A stretch of DNA of 64,000 bases from NCBI RefSeq assembly GCF_022354825.1, contig NZ_CP031168.1, forward strand, positions 2,729,501-2,793,500, read 5' to 3'. The notes beneath the pieces are model-generated. The model made no database searches. It saw only the letters and a list, made by a program, of their open reading frames with translations, and was not told the origin of the DNA. This document shows, in pieces, positions 16,492 through 26,205 of the stretch. Position 1 is the stretch's first letter, and every line of letters starts with the position of its first letter. Source of the stretch: Paenibacillus sp. H1-7 (GTDB lineage Bacteria; Bacillota; Bacilli; Paenibacillales; NBRC-103111). The translations under genes were made by a program, and so were the position numbers.

Positions 16492-18012
16492 ATGAAACAA
16501 CGATTACACAAATCTATGCTTATGGCGTCCGTGCTGACGCTAACGGCAGGTGCTGCCGCTGGCTGCGGGGGCACCAAGAGCACCGATGGGGGAGGACAGC
16601 CGGCTGCAGCCAGCGATGCTTCCAAGGCAGCTGCACCGTATAAAATGTCGATTATGCTGCCAAGCTTCAACCCGGAGCCGATGTCGACCGACGGAGAAAT
16701 TTTCAAAAAAATTCAATCGGCAACGAACACCGAGCTGAAGCTCAACTGGGTGCCGTCCGCTACCTATTCGGATAAACTGAGCGCTACCGTAGCATCCGGC
16801 GAGCTCCCGAGCGTTATCACAGTATTGAATCAGAAAGCGCCGTTCATCGTTAACTCCGTACGATCCGGGATGTTTTGGGAGCTCGGACCCTATCTGAAGG
16901 ATTACAAAAATTTAAGCCGCATGAATCCGATCGCTTTGAACGCCATCTCCATTGACGGCAAAGTGTACGGGATATTCCGCGAGCGTGATCTGGCGCGGGA
17001 CGGGCTGACGCTTCGCAAGGATTGGCTTAGCAATCTCGGTTTGAAGGAGCCGAAGACGATCGATGAGTTCTACAACGTTTTGAAGGCGTTTACGAATAAC
17101 GATCCGGACAAAAACGGCAAAAACGATACTATCGGGCTCGTCGAGCAGCAGGAGCCTGCAGGCTGGAGAACCATGCTGGCGTGGCATGGAGGCCCTGCCG
17201 ACTGGGAGGTGAAGGACGGCAAGCTGAGTCCGGCCCACCTGTCCCCGGCTTACTTGGAAACGATGAAGTTCTATAAAAAGCTGTACGACGAGAAGCTGAT
17301 GAACCTGGATTTCGCTGTGGTGAAGGACGGACGTCAGGTGATGAATAAAGGGACGGCGGGCGCTTGGGTCGCCAATCTGAATGATGCCAACGGCATCGAG
17401 GAGCAGGCGAAGAAGGTCGATCCGAAGGCCGAGCTGACGCTGGTCGGTGCGCTGGAGGGGCCGAAGGGCTTGCGCAGCATAGCCGGGACGGGCTCTTACG
17501 GGATCTTCATGATTCCGAAGACGTCGGTCAAGACGGAAGCCGAGGTGAAGGCGATCCTGAACTATTTCGACAAGCTGTCGGATAAAGACATGCAGAACAT
17601 GCTGTACAACGGCATCGAAGGCCGCCAATACACGGTGGAGAACGGTGAATATAAGAAGACGGCCGATCCCAAAATGCTGGTCGAATACGGCATGGGCGAT
17701 TCCTCTCAGCTGGCGGTGCTGAGAGACCAGGTCACGACTTTCGGTTCCCCGCTTGTGCACCTGCGTGACAAGATGTGGCAGGAGAACGCGAAACGGGCGA
17801 TTGAAAATCCAGTGAACGCTTATATCTCTGCTACCTATAGCGAGAAGGGCAAAGAGCTGGATAAACTGATCGATGATGCTCGCACGAAGTTTGTTATGGG
17901 CTCCATTGACGAGAACGGCTGGAACAAAGCGGTGGAGCAGTGGAAGCAGAACGGCGGCAGCAAGATCATGGAGGAGTACACCGCCGAATATAACAAAAGC
18001 GCCAAGAAATAA
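16492..18012 (+). CDS. CUT1 sugar-binding lipoprotein, LplA-like
   Basis: 506 residues; ATG 16492 behind GGGGAGG. The lipoprotein signal ends in AAAGC with the lipid-bearing Cys at residue 25. The mature domain is the long (about 480 residue) LplA type: YKMSIMLPSFNPEPMS, NDPDKNGKNDTIGL (a calcium-loop-like DPDxNGxxD motif) and FVMGSIDENGWNKAVEQWKQNGG near the C-terminus. It should deliver oligosaccharides to the two upstream permeases. The ligand cannot be read from the sequence; a regulator remnant follows 131 bases later. Confidence 0.9.
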   Translation: MKQRLHKSMLMASVLTLTAGAAAGCGGTKSTDGGGQPAAASDASKAAAPYKMSIMLPSFNPEPMSTDGEIFKKIQSATNTELKLNWVPSATYSDKLSATVASGELPSVITVLNQKAPFIVNSVRSGMFWELGPYLKDYKNLSRMNPIALNAISIDGKVYGIFRERDLARDGLTLRKDWLSNLGLKEPKTIDEFYNVLKAFTNNDPDKNGKNDTIGLVEQQEPAGWRTMLAWHGGPADWEVKDGKLSPAHLSPAYLETMKFYKKLYDEKLMNLDFAVVKDGRQVMNKGTAGAWVANLNDANGIEEQAKKVDPKAELTLVGALEGPKGLRSIAGTGSYGIFMIPKTSVKTEAEVKAILNYFDKLSDKDMQNMLYNGIEGRQYTVENGEYKKTADPKMLVEYGMGDSSQLAVLRDQVTTFGSPLVHLRDKMWQENAKRAIENPVNAYISATYSEKGKELDKLIDDARTKFVMGSIDENGWNKAVEQWKQNGGSKIMEEYTAEYNKSAKK

Positions 18013-18143
18013 ACATTCCCGGCCGGCAAAGCTGTATGGCGAAAAGGTCTGTGATTTTACCCCACGGTGCAGATATCTTTTTTGCTATACTTAGGGCATG
18101 AAAGCCATAGCACACGGGCGTTCCGAAGGAGAAAACATCAGGC

Positions 18144-19308
18144 ATGAGGACACATTCCTATTTCCGCAAATTGATATTGCTGACGCTTGCAGTGGGGGCT
18201 TTTCCAGTTCTCATCCTGGGTTGGTATTCGTATAACTATTCTTCCCATACGGTGCTGGATAAGGTAAACGAAAGCAACGCGCAAATATTGCGGCAGACGC
18301 AGCTTCGAGTGGAGCAGACGTTGAAGACGATCGATTATTCCGCCTCCCAGCTGCTGAATACGCCTCTTGTCACGGCTGCCATCGGCAAGCGGCTTACAGC
18401 AGCGGATTCGGAGATGATTACCGATGTCTATGACAGTCTTATCGGTATCCAAACGTTCGAGCTCGGGATCAAGGACGTCCTCTTGTACAGCTTGGAAAAG
18501 GATTGGATCATCAGCAACTCCGGTATCGACGAGCACAGCCAGCCCGGGATGAAGGGGCTGTTGAACGAGTTTGCCGCCATGCCGCAAGGCTCCCGGTGGG
18601 TCAGCATGGATCTGACCGGGCAGTACAATACCGACCAGGAACCGCTGACGGCGGCCGGCAAACAGACGATCATGATAGTAAAAAAGTGGCCCATCAATTC
18701 CTTGCATCCGCGAGGAATGATGGCCGTCATGCTGTCCGCCAAGGAGGCAGAACGTTTCCAGCCCGGGTGGTCATCCGAACGACTTCCAGCTGTCGTTAGT
18801 CCGGCTGTTCGTGGAATTGGTCCGACTCCTGCAAGATGCGGGCATCTCGATCTACTCGCTTACCCGCAATGAACGGCCGCTGTTCGACGAGCTGCTTCAG
18901 CTGCACACGGTACGCGATATCGAGGCGTGGTTCAGCGGTCAGCTCGTCGAACCGGGCATCACACTGCTGGAGCAGCGGCGGGAGAAGCAGTTCCGTACGA
19001 TTTCCGAGGAGGTCAAGCGGCTGATCGCCGAAGAGTTCGATACCGATTTGACGCTGGAGAAATGCGCCGCCCGGATCAATTACCATCCGCAATATATTAG
19101 CCGGGTGTTTCGTCAGGAAACCGGCATCAATTATGTGGATTATTTGGCCCAGTACCGGCTGGACGTCGCCAAGCGCTGGCTGAGAGAGACCGATATGACG
19201 GTTACGGATATCGCCGGGAAGCTGAAGTATAACAACCCGGCCAATTTTATCCGATACTTCCGTAAAATGGAGGGCATGACCCCGGGCCAATTCCGGGGGA
19301 AGGCTTAG
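18144..19308 (+). pseudogene. AraC-type sensor-regulator, internally deleted and frameshifted
   Basis: The first frame (from ATG 18144) encodes an N-terminal membrane segment (YFRKLILLTLAVGAFPVLILGW) and the start of an extracytoplasmic Cache-like sensor domain, intact to about residue 200 (MMAVMLSAKEAERF). A different frame then encodes the C-terminal end of the same kind of protein: QLSLVRLFVELVRLLQDAGI and a complete AraC domain (LTLEKCAARINYHPQYISRVFRQETGINYVDYL ... TVTDIAGKLKYNNPANFIRYFRKMEGMTPGQF). Proteins of this class are usually about 750 residues, so roughly 350-400 residues around the second membrane segment are missing, with the junction near 18755-18785. Neither piece could link sensing to DNA binding. 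Its place after the lplBCA-type genes indicates it once regulated that importer. Confidence 0.82.
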
Positions 19309-19327
19309 TCATGCAGCAGGCTGGCTT

Positions 19328-19376
19328 CAGGCGATCATTTATCGCCTGGCGCGGCCGGCATGGTGGCTGCAGCCAC
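19328..19376 (+). promoter_or_regulatory. Two hairpins upstream of the SLH gene
   Basis: CAGGCGAT pairs with ATCGCCTG around a 5-base loop (19328-19348), and a perfect 14-base palindrome GTGGCTGCAGCCAC lies at 19363-19376. Neither has a T run. They could stabilise the end of the upstream transcript or be a regulator site for the SLH gene. Confidence 0.35.
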
Positions 19377-19424
19377 ATTACAATTAAATAACCTATTATT
19401 TCTATGTGAAAAGGAGGGTTATAT

Positions 19425-21359
19425 GTGAGGAGAGGCAGAACTAGACTCGCCTATTTGCTGCTTGTTCTCATCCTGCTGGCCTCGGCAGGCTCTGCCTATG
19501 CAGAGCCGTCAGGTACTGTGCTGGCAGCGATCGGCGAGCAAAAGCAAGGCGAAGCCTTCATCATTCAAGGAACAACAGGCTTGCCCGAATTGATCGTTCA
19601 GGTCCTGAGGCCGAATCAATCGATTCTGGAAATGGATCAGCTTACGAAGGAGCAGTTTCAGATCGGAAAAACGCTCACGCTTCCCGCTGATGCTCCGGTA
19701 GGCATCTACACGGTGAAGGCGGGAGTAGGCAGCGAGGCCGCCGTGATGGCTTTCAAGGTGGTCGCCGGGGATCATGGCGGCGAGCCGGGGCCGGGGCCAG
19801 AACCGCAACCGCAGCCTGCATTAGAATTAAGCCCGATCGGCGCGGTCGAAGCAGGGAGGACGATACGGATTCAAGGTACGACGAATCAGCTTGTACTTCT
19901 GTGGAGGCTGTTCGCTCCGGACGGGACGCTGCTCAAGGAGCTGGCAATAACCCGAGGCGAGCTGGAGCAAGGCTATGCCTACACGATTCCTGCGGATGCC
20001 GTCAGCGGTGTGTATACGCTCAAGGTGGGCAATGGCAGCGTGTCGGGACAGCTTACGATTCAGGTGACGCGAAACGATACCGGAACGCCGGGAGACCGGC
20101 CTTCGGAGGGAAGCCGCCGCAACCGAAGCAGCGTGACCGTCCCTACACCGGTGAAACCGGAACCGCAGCAGGACGGCTCGGTTGCCCTCCTGATGCAGCC
20201 GCAAGGGCCGCCGGATGCAGCGGGAGCGGTTCAGGTGGCCGTCACGCAGGAGGCCATTGACCAAGCTGTTGCCCAGCTCCAAGCAGGAGCCTTGAGGCTG
20301 CGCATCGAGGCTGCACCTATGGACGGGGCGAAGGCTTATGCCTTTCATTTGCCCGCTGGCGTCCTGGTTGAAAAGATCAAGGGCCTGCAGATTGAGCTGC
20401 GTACCGAATTTGCCGGTGTGACGGTACAGGACAGCCTGTTCCGCCAGAGCGAGACAGCCGGTGCTCAGACCGTTTCTTTAACGATAGGGCAAGCACAAAT
20501 GAATGCGCTTTCCCCAGAGGCGGCTGCAGCCATTGGTACACGTCCGGCAATTCTGGTTCGGACGTCGCTGGATGGGAAAGCGGTCGATTGGCCGAATCGC
20601 GAAGCGCCGGTCGTAGCTATTCCTTATACGCCGTCGGCAGCAGAGCTGGCCGATCCCAATGGAATCACGGTTTGGTCTATAGATCGTTCAGGCCAACCGT
20701 CTCCGGTACCGAGCGGACATTATGACAAAGCTAGCGGCAAAGTGATCTTCCGGGCGGCTCTTCCCGGTCATTACGCCGTCGTTCATGTGACGAAAACGTT
20801 CACCGATCTGACGGGCTACGCTTGGGCCGAGAAGCCGATTCGGGCGCTCGCGGCCAAGGGCATCCTGATGGGCGTTGCGCCGGCTACGTTCGCTCCGGAA
20901 GCCCCTATCAAGCGCGCCGATTTCGTGCTGCTGCTAGTTCGCACGCTGGAGTTGCAGGCGCCCTTCAAGGACAGCTTCGATGACGTGCGGCCCGAAGCAT
21001 ATTATTACGAGGCGCTCGGCACAGCTCGAGTCCTCGGCATCAGCGACGGAGCCGGCGATAATCGCTTCCAGCCGGAGCGCCCCATTTCCAGACAGGAAAT
21101 GATGACGCTTACAGTGCGGGCGCTGCACACAGCCGGCCTGTTTGCCGAAAGCAGCGGCACCGACGCTCGCAGCGAGCTGCAGGCCTTCGCAGACTCCTCG
21201 CAGGTGGCGGACTATGCCGCATCCAGTGTTGCGGCGTTGATCCGCGAGGGCTTGATCGAGGGCAGCGGAGGCTCGCTTCATCCGCAGGACAGCACCAGCC
21301 GTGCAGAAACGGCCGTCATGCTGTACCGCATAGTACAACACATCGCAGGAGGGATGTAA
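19425..21359 (+). CDS. Secreted surface protein with three SLH domains and duplicated N-terminal modules
   Basis: 644 residues from GTG 19425 behind AAAAGGAGGG. A signal peptide ends near AYAEP (residue 27). Two homologous Ig-like modules of about 80 residues follow (about 29-112 and 132-215); both carry FIIQGTT/IRIQGTT, an LPAD/IPAD turn and GxYTxK. A proline- and arginine-rich linker follows, then a sandwich domain to about residue 450. Three SLH domains (about 458-505, 518-575, 585-640; FTDLTGYAWAEKPIRALAAKGILMG is the first) should bind pyruvylated cell-wall polymer. There is no catalytic domain. Its stop codon is 2 bases before the start of a giant GH39-like gene, so translation is coupled and the protein may present that enzyme at the surface. 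Confidence 0.85.
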   Translation: MRRGRTRLAYLLLVLILLASAGSAYAEPSGTVLAAIGEQKQGEAFIIQGTTGLPELIVQVLRPNQSILEMDQLTKEQFQIGKTLTLPADAPVGIYTVKAGVGSEAAVMAFKVVAGDHGGEPGPGPEPQPQPALELSPIGAVEAGRTIRIQGTTNQLVLLWRLFAPDGTLLKELAITRGELEQGYAYTIPADAVSGVYTLKVGNGSVSGQLTIQVTRNDTGTPGDRPSEGSRRNRSSVTVPTPVKPEPQQDGSVALLMQPQGPPDAAGAVQVAVTQEAIDQAVAQLQAGALRLRIEAAPMDGAKAYAFHLPAGVLVEKIKGLQIELRTEFAGVTVQDSLFRQSETAGAQTVSLTIGQAQMNALSPEAAAAIGTRPAILVRTSLDGKAVDWPNREAPVVAIPYTPSAAELADPNGITVWSIDRSGQPSPVPSGHYDKASGKVIFRAALPGHYAVVHVTKTFTDLTGYAWAEKPIRALAAKGILMGVAPATFAPEAPIKRADFVLLLVRTLELQAPFKDSFDDVRPEAYYYEALGTARVLGISDGAGDNRFQPERPISRQEMMTLTVRALHTAGLFAESSGTDARSELQAFADSSQVADYAASSVAALIREGLIEGSGGSLHPQDSTSRAETAVMLYRIVQHIAGGM

Positions 21360-21361
21360 CG

Positions 21362-24300
21362 ATGGCTTTTGGAACATCAAACAAGCTGCGGCAATTGTTG
21401 AAACGGTCATGCACCGTGCTTGCGGCCGGTGCTTTGCTGGTATCGGCCGTGGCAGGCTTCACCTCTGGAACCGCTCATGCCGCCCCCGTGAATCTGGAGG
21501 CGGATTATGCCGTAAACGAAGGGCCGCTTGTCCGCACAGAACAGTTCAACAATACGAACTACACGCCGCTGCCGGTTCATGTCGTCGATGAGCTGAAGGG
21601 GATCCGGACCAAGGTCGTAAGAGATTTTGTAAAAATCAATTGGTACTACAATAAAGATGAAGCCAACAGCGATTATTTGGCATATTCCATCGACGACCCG
21701 CGCAACGCGACGAACCCGGATTTGCAGCATGGCCGCAAGGAAACGTACGATTTCATGTCCCAATTCGCCGATGCCATTCTCCTTTCTCTTGCTTATTCGT
21801 ATGGCGGTGACGCGAATCCGCAGAAAAACCGTGTTCTCGCCGGCGAGACCTCGATGAACTGGCCTGAATTCGACAAGGCGATGAAGAAAATCATCTATAC
21901 GCTGAAGGAGAAAAATCCGAAGATCGAATACATCGAGGTAGGTAATGAGCCGAACCTGGAGCCTGCTTATTACGGCCATGTGAAGGACGATATCCCCGGC
22001 TACATGCGTATGTATCAGGGCATGTCCGAAGCCGTAAAATGGGTGAATACGCAGGGTTTGGCCGGGCAGCCGCTGAAAGTAGGCGGGCCTGTATTGTCCG
22101 GCTACAACTTCGAGAAGCAGAAGCAGTTCGTCGATCTCGCTTACAATGCCGGGTATCAAGTCGATTTCGTGTCATGGCACCGGTACCAGGAAGACGTGCG
22201 GATGAACGAAACGCAGGAGATTGAGATGAAAAGCTACCTGCACAAGTTTTATCCTAATGCTACGACCATTGTTAGCGAATACGGCTGGAAGGGCGGCGGG
22301 GGCTTAAGCGATCCGACGAACAACGTCGGGCTGGCGAAGCAAGCGGCGTTTATGACGGACTCGGCATACTATTATGCCCGCGGAGGCACGGACATCCCGA
22401 TGAACTGGGTGGCGGTCCATACGCTGAATGCATATTTCAAGAACCAGTTCGATGTCGACTATGCTTTAAGCAGCGGAGATACAAAGAATTGGCAGACGTT
22501 TTTGAACCCGGCTCCCAGAGCTTTACAATATTTGAACCTGCGTGGGTGGAGGGAGTCGGCATCGTCTTCCAAGCCGATGAAAATCAAAGAAATTCGTTTT
22601 TTTGACAGCGGAAACAACCCGATACCGATTCCGAATCCGGCGAACGATCCGAACATTGCGGCGGTTACGGACGGTGACGATGCGACGCAGTTTACCCAAG
22701 CCGATTACTGGACCTGGCTCAAATTCGATTTGGGGCCGTCGGCCCCGGGGATTGCCAGGGTCGATATCAAGTGGGGCAACGCCGATATCAACACCTTCCA
22801 GCTCATAGGCACTAGCGATAAGCTGAAATATTACGAGGTGCTCGGCCGCACCTTTTTCACCCCGTATTTCAACACCATGAGGATGTTCGCCCGGCTGGGG
22901 GATACCCGGGTGAAAGCAACCGGCGGCAGCGGCGACATCTATGGGACGCGGATGCTGGCGACGAAGAACAGCGATTCCAAAGCGACGATGATGGTGTGGA
23001 ACAAGCAGGGAGATAGGGCCGCATCGTCCAACATCAGCCTCAGCGTGAAGCATTTACCGCCTGGCTTTGAAGGAAAGAGTGTCCGGATCAAAAAGTATTT
23101 GGTCGACGAGACCCACAGCAATTACGCTTACAACAAAATAGACGAGCTCCAACTAGTCGATGAAACCTTAGCGAACACGGCGGACAACCTGACGCTTAGC
23201 GCCACGCTGGATAAGAATTCGGTGATGCTGATAGAGCTCGAGGCGGTTGATCCGAGCATTCAAAACATTGTGTCCGCCGGCAAGCCGGTCACCTCCGCAA
23301 CCGGAATGTCGAATACGGCGGCGCTGGTGGACGGCAACAGCCTGACAGCTGCTGTGGCAGCAAACGGCAGCTATCCTCAAACGATACAAATCGATCTAGG
23401 CAGGCCCTATGAGCTGGCGGGGATGCAAATCGACTGGACGAACAGTGCGTCGAGAGGCTACAGCTACGCCATCGCGACGAGCTTGGACGGAACGGCGTAT
23501 CATACCGCAGCGGACAGAACCCATCCGGCTTCCATAGCCTCGATGGGGAATAGTCTGGAGTGGTTCCAGACCAAGGCGCGGTATGTGAAGCTGACGGTGA
23601 CAGGCTCCACGTTCGATGGTCCGCTATCCATTAACGATGTGAAGGTTTTTGCCGAAGCGCTGTATAAGAACGGCTTTGACACCGCCGAGGAAACGAATGC
23701 GATGGCGGCATGGACGACGGTTGGCTTCGGTTCGAAATCCACCCCATGGACCACCGTGAGCGATAGCGTCTATCATACCGCTTACGTTCAGCCGACGGAC
23801 GTATACGGCACAACACCGAGCTTTGCGATATTTGGCGACAATCTAAAGGATTACGGAATCGAAGCACGAGTCAAGACCTCGGACAGCGGAAACGTCCAAA
23901 TGGGCCTTATCGCCCGAGCGACCGATTACAACAACCTGTATTACTTCAAGCTGCAACGCAGCGGCTCCACGCATCAGGCGGTGCTGGAGAAGCGCGTCAA
24001 TGGAACGACAACCGTGCTTAAGACGGGGGATTTGGCTGAACCGATTCAATCGAATCGTTGGTATAAGCTGAATTTGGAGGCTGTCGGGACGACGCTTCGG
24101 GCTTCTATCGACGGCGTTCAGGTTATAGAGCTTACGGATGCCAGCCGGACTTCCGGCAAATTCGGACTGCGGAGCCATGAATCCATCGCCGGCTTCGACG
24201 ACGTGAAGGTGTACCCTATTGTTCCGCTGCTTGGCGATATTAAGGTGAACGGCATGTCCATCGAGGGCTTCCATCCGCTCTTGAACAACTATACCGTGCT

Positions 24301-26005
24301 TGTGCCTTCGACGAGAAGCGCAGTAACTGTGACGGCGTCGGTCTATGGTACGGCCAATGCCTTGGCCTCTCCGGCATCCGGGCAGGTAACGTTCGACGCG
24401 GTAGGCCAAGAGAAGCCGTACACGGTAGCCGCTCTGTCGAGCGAGGGCAACGGGGCGAATTACTACAAGATCAACCTGCGCACCGCCAGCGCCGATACGT
24501 CGCTTAGCAGCCTAAGGCTGTCGGTCATCTCCGATCCGCTGACGGCGCCGGGCCAACAATTACCCGAAACGAGCATTGCCCTGGTTCCGAATCAAACCGA
24601 ATATACGATTCGCGTACCTTCCCGTACGGCTTATGTCAAGGTGGTGGAGGCGATCCCGACGGCAAGCAATGTGGCGACGGTACAAATCACCGATGCTGTC
24701 TTGGTAAACGGATCGGGTACTGCGACCGTAAAAGTTACCTCCGAAGCCGGTACGGCGGCGGAATACAAGCTGAATATCCTGGCGAATCCGGAGACGGCTG
24801 CCGGAACGGTGCTGTACGAAGAGAATTTTGAGAACGGGGCATATAATCAGGACGAAGCGACCGGCTGGAATAACGGCGCCGTACCGAATGGCGCGGCTTC
24901 ACATTTGCGCGTCGCAGATGAAGATCAGGGCAAGGTGCTGGAGAAGTATACGACGGCAAGCATGGCTTTTACGGTTGGTCAAAGCGGATGGTCCAACTAC
25001 GATGTACGGGCCAGAGTGAAGGCGCAGGCCAGCCCGTCGCTGCCGGGCATAATTGCGCGCGCGTCCGACGACGCCAAACACTTTTACATGCTGCGCATTC
25101 ATAACGGCACGAACGGATTGCCCGGCGGAAGCACAGGGTACATCGTCCTTGGCCGTGTCGTGAACGGGACGCTCCGCGAGCTGGACAGCAAAAAAATCCC
25201 TTACCCGTATGTAGTCGGCAACTGGTATCAGCTGCGTCTCGTCGTCGACGGCAACCGGATCAAGGGCTATGTGGACGATAGTCTAATCTATGACGAAGTG
25301 GATAGCGGAACGCTATTCCCAACGAATCCACCGGCGCTGACGCAAGGTAAGGCGGGGATTCGTGTGGCGAATCAGGCGGCACGCATCGATGACTTACAGG
25401 TGTCCGGCCTTGCCGCCATTCCGGCGGATACAGATACGGTGAAGCCGGTGATTACCCTGAACGGGCCGGCAGCGGTCGAGATTCCGGCTGGCAGTACGTA
25501 CACGGATGCAGGCGCAACAGCGACGGATAATGTGGACGGCGATCTGACAAGCCGCATTCAAGTGAACGGCAGCGTGGATACATCGCTTCCGGGAACATAC
25601 ACGCTGGTCTATACCGTGATGGACAACGCACAAAATGCGGCGGACCCGGTTAATCGTACCGTAACGGTAACCGCTGCAGTGGATAAACCGTTCACCGTCG
25701 CGGCGCACGGCGGACTGAACCGGATGAAAGGTTTGAGCGCTAAGGTCGACGTTGTCCGTACGGCCGGCTCGATAGACCATGCGGAAGAAGAAGTCGTCTA
25801 CTTTCAGCTGCTCAAGGGCAGCACGCCCGTGGCCCATGTTGCGCTGGAAAGCGAGCTTGCGAATGGCGGCAGTCTGACGGGTCATTTCGATGTGCCGGAT
25901 GCGGAAACAGACGCCTATACAGTTCATGTGTTTATCGTTGACAAACTCGACTCCATGGATGGAACGTTGCCGATTCCGTTATCGAATAAGGTAATCGTGA
26001 AGTAG
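21362..26005 (+). CDS. Giant secreted GH39-like (clan GH-A) glycoside hydrolase with binding domains
   Basis: 1547 residues; ATG 21362 is 2 bases after the SLH gene stop and uses the GGAGGG inside that gene. The signal peptide ends at GTAHAA. A TIM barrel (about 45-395) has a probable acid/base E196 in VGNEPN and nucleophile E306 in IVSEYGW, the clan GH-A arrangement and closest to GH39. An insert-like segment (about 400-490) precedes a GH39-type beta-sandwich. Then come an F5/8-type discoidin domain (about 635-765), two concanavalin-like DUF1080 domains (about 767-955 and 1143-1350), one or two cadherin-like domains between them, a DUF5011 Ig domain (about 1358-1440) and a C-terminal sandwich. 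It lacks its own SLH domains. GH39 includes xylosidases, arabinosidases and iduronidases; the substrate is undetermined. A terminator follows. Confidence 0.75.
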   Translation: MAFGTSNKLRQLLKRSCTVLAAGALLVSAVAGFTSGTAHAAPVNLEADYAVNEGPLVRTEQFNNTNYTPLPVHVVDELKGIRTKVVRDFVKINWYYNKDEANSDYLAYSIDDPRNATNPDLQHGRKETYDFMSQFADAILLSLAYSYGGDANPQKNRVLAGETSMNWPEFDKAMKKIIYTLKEKNPKIEYIEVGNEPNLEPAYYGHVKDDIPGYMRMYQGMSEAVKWVNTQGLAGQPLKVGGPVLSGYNFEKQKQFVDLAYNAGYQVDFVSWHRYQEDVRMNETQEIEMKSYLHKFYPNATTIVSEYGWKGGGGLSDPTNNVGLAKQAAFMTDSAYYYARGGTDIPMNWVAVHTLNAYFKNQFDVDYALSSGDTKNWQTFLNPAPRALQYLNLRGWRESASSSKPMKIKEIRFFDSGNNPIPIPNPANDPNIAAVTDGDDATQFTQADYWTWLKFDLGPSAPGIARVDIKWGNADINTFQLIGTSDKLKYYEVLGRTFFTPYFNTMRMFARLGDTRVKATGGSGDIYGTRMLATKNSDSKATMMVWNKQGDRAASSNISLSVKHLPPGFEGKSVRIKKYLVDETHSNYAYNKIDELQLVDETLANTADNLTLSATLDKNSVMLIELEAVDPSIQNIVSAGKPVTSATGMSNTAALVDGNSLTAAVAANGSYPQTIQIDLGRPYELAGMQIDWTNSASRGYSYAIATSLDGTAYHTAADRTHPASIASMGNSLEWFQTKARYVKLTVTGSTFDGPLSINDVKVFAEALYKNGFDTAEETNAMAAWTTVGFGSKSTPWTTVSDSVYHTAYVQPTDVYGTTPSFAIFGDNLKDYGIEARVKTSDSGNVQMGLIARATDYNNLYYFKLQRSGSTHQAVLEKRVNGTTTVLKTGDLAEPIQSNRWYKLNLEAVGTTLRASIDGVQVIELTDASRTSGKFGLRSHESIAGFDDVKVYPIVPLLGDIKVNGMSIEGFHPLLNNYTVLVPSTRSAVTVTASVYGTANALASPASGQVTFDAVGQEKPYTVAALSSEGNGANYYKINLRTASADTSLSSLRLSVISDPLTAPGQQLPETSIALVPNQTEYTIRVPSRTAYVKVVEAIPTASNVATVQITDAVLVNGSGTATVKVTSEAGTAAEYKLNILANPETAAGTVLYEENFENGAYNQDEATGWNNGAVPNGAASHLRVADEDQGKVLEKYTTASMAFTVGQSGWSNYDVRARVKAQASPSLPGIIARASDDAKHFYMLRIHNGTNGLPGGSTGYIVLGRVVNGTLRELDSKKIPYPYVVGNWYQLRLVVDGNRIKGYVDDSLIYDEVDSGTLFPTNPPALTQGKAGIRVANQAARIDDLQVSGLAAIPADTDTVKPVITLNGPAAVEIPAGSTYTDAGATATDNVDGDLTSRIQVNGSVDTSLPGTYTLVYTVMDNAQNAADPVNRTVTVTAAVDKPFTVAAHGGLNRMKGLSAKVDVVRTAGSIDHAEEEVVYFQLLKGSTPVAHVALESELANGGSLTGHFDVPDAETDAYTVHVFIVDKLDSMDGTLPIPLSNKVIVK

Positions 26006-26022
26006 TTTTATTCGTAAAAGAC

Positions 26023-26066
26023 TGCCTGTGGTTGAAAGGTTATCCTTTCGATTGCAGGCTCTTTTT
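26023..26066 (+). terminator. Rho-independent terminator
   Basis: GCCTGTGGTTGAAAGG pairs with CCTTTCGATTGCAGGC around the loop TTAT (with G-U and a few mismatched positions), followed by TTTTT at 26062-26066. It ends the SLH and GH39-like transcript. Confidence 0.85.
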
Positions 26067-26205
26067 CGTAGGATGCCATAACGTGTTTTTTGGACAAACA
26101 CATATTAGGATTGTGCAAATAACGATAAGGATTATACATTCAAATCGGCCGGCGCTTTGGATAAGATAATCCTAACAACATTAATTGAAAGGGGTTTCAT
26201 TAACT

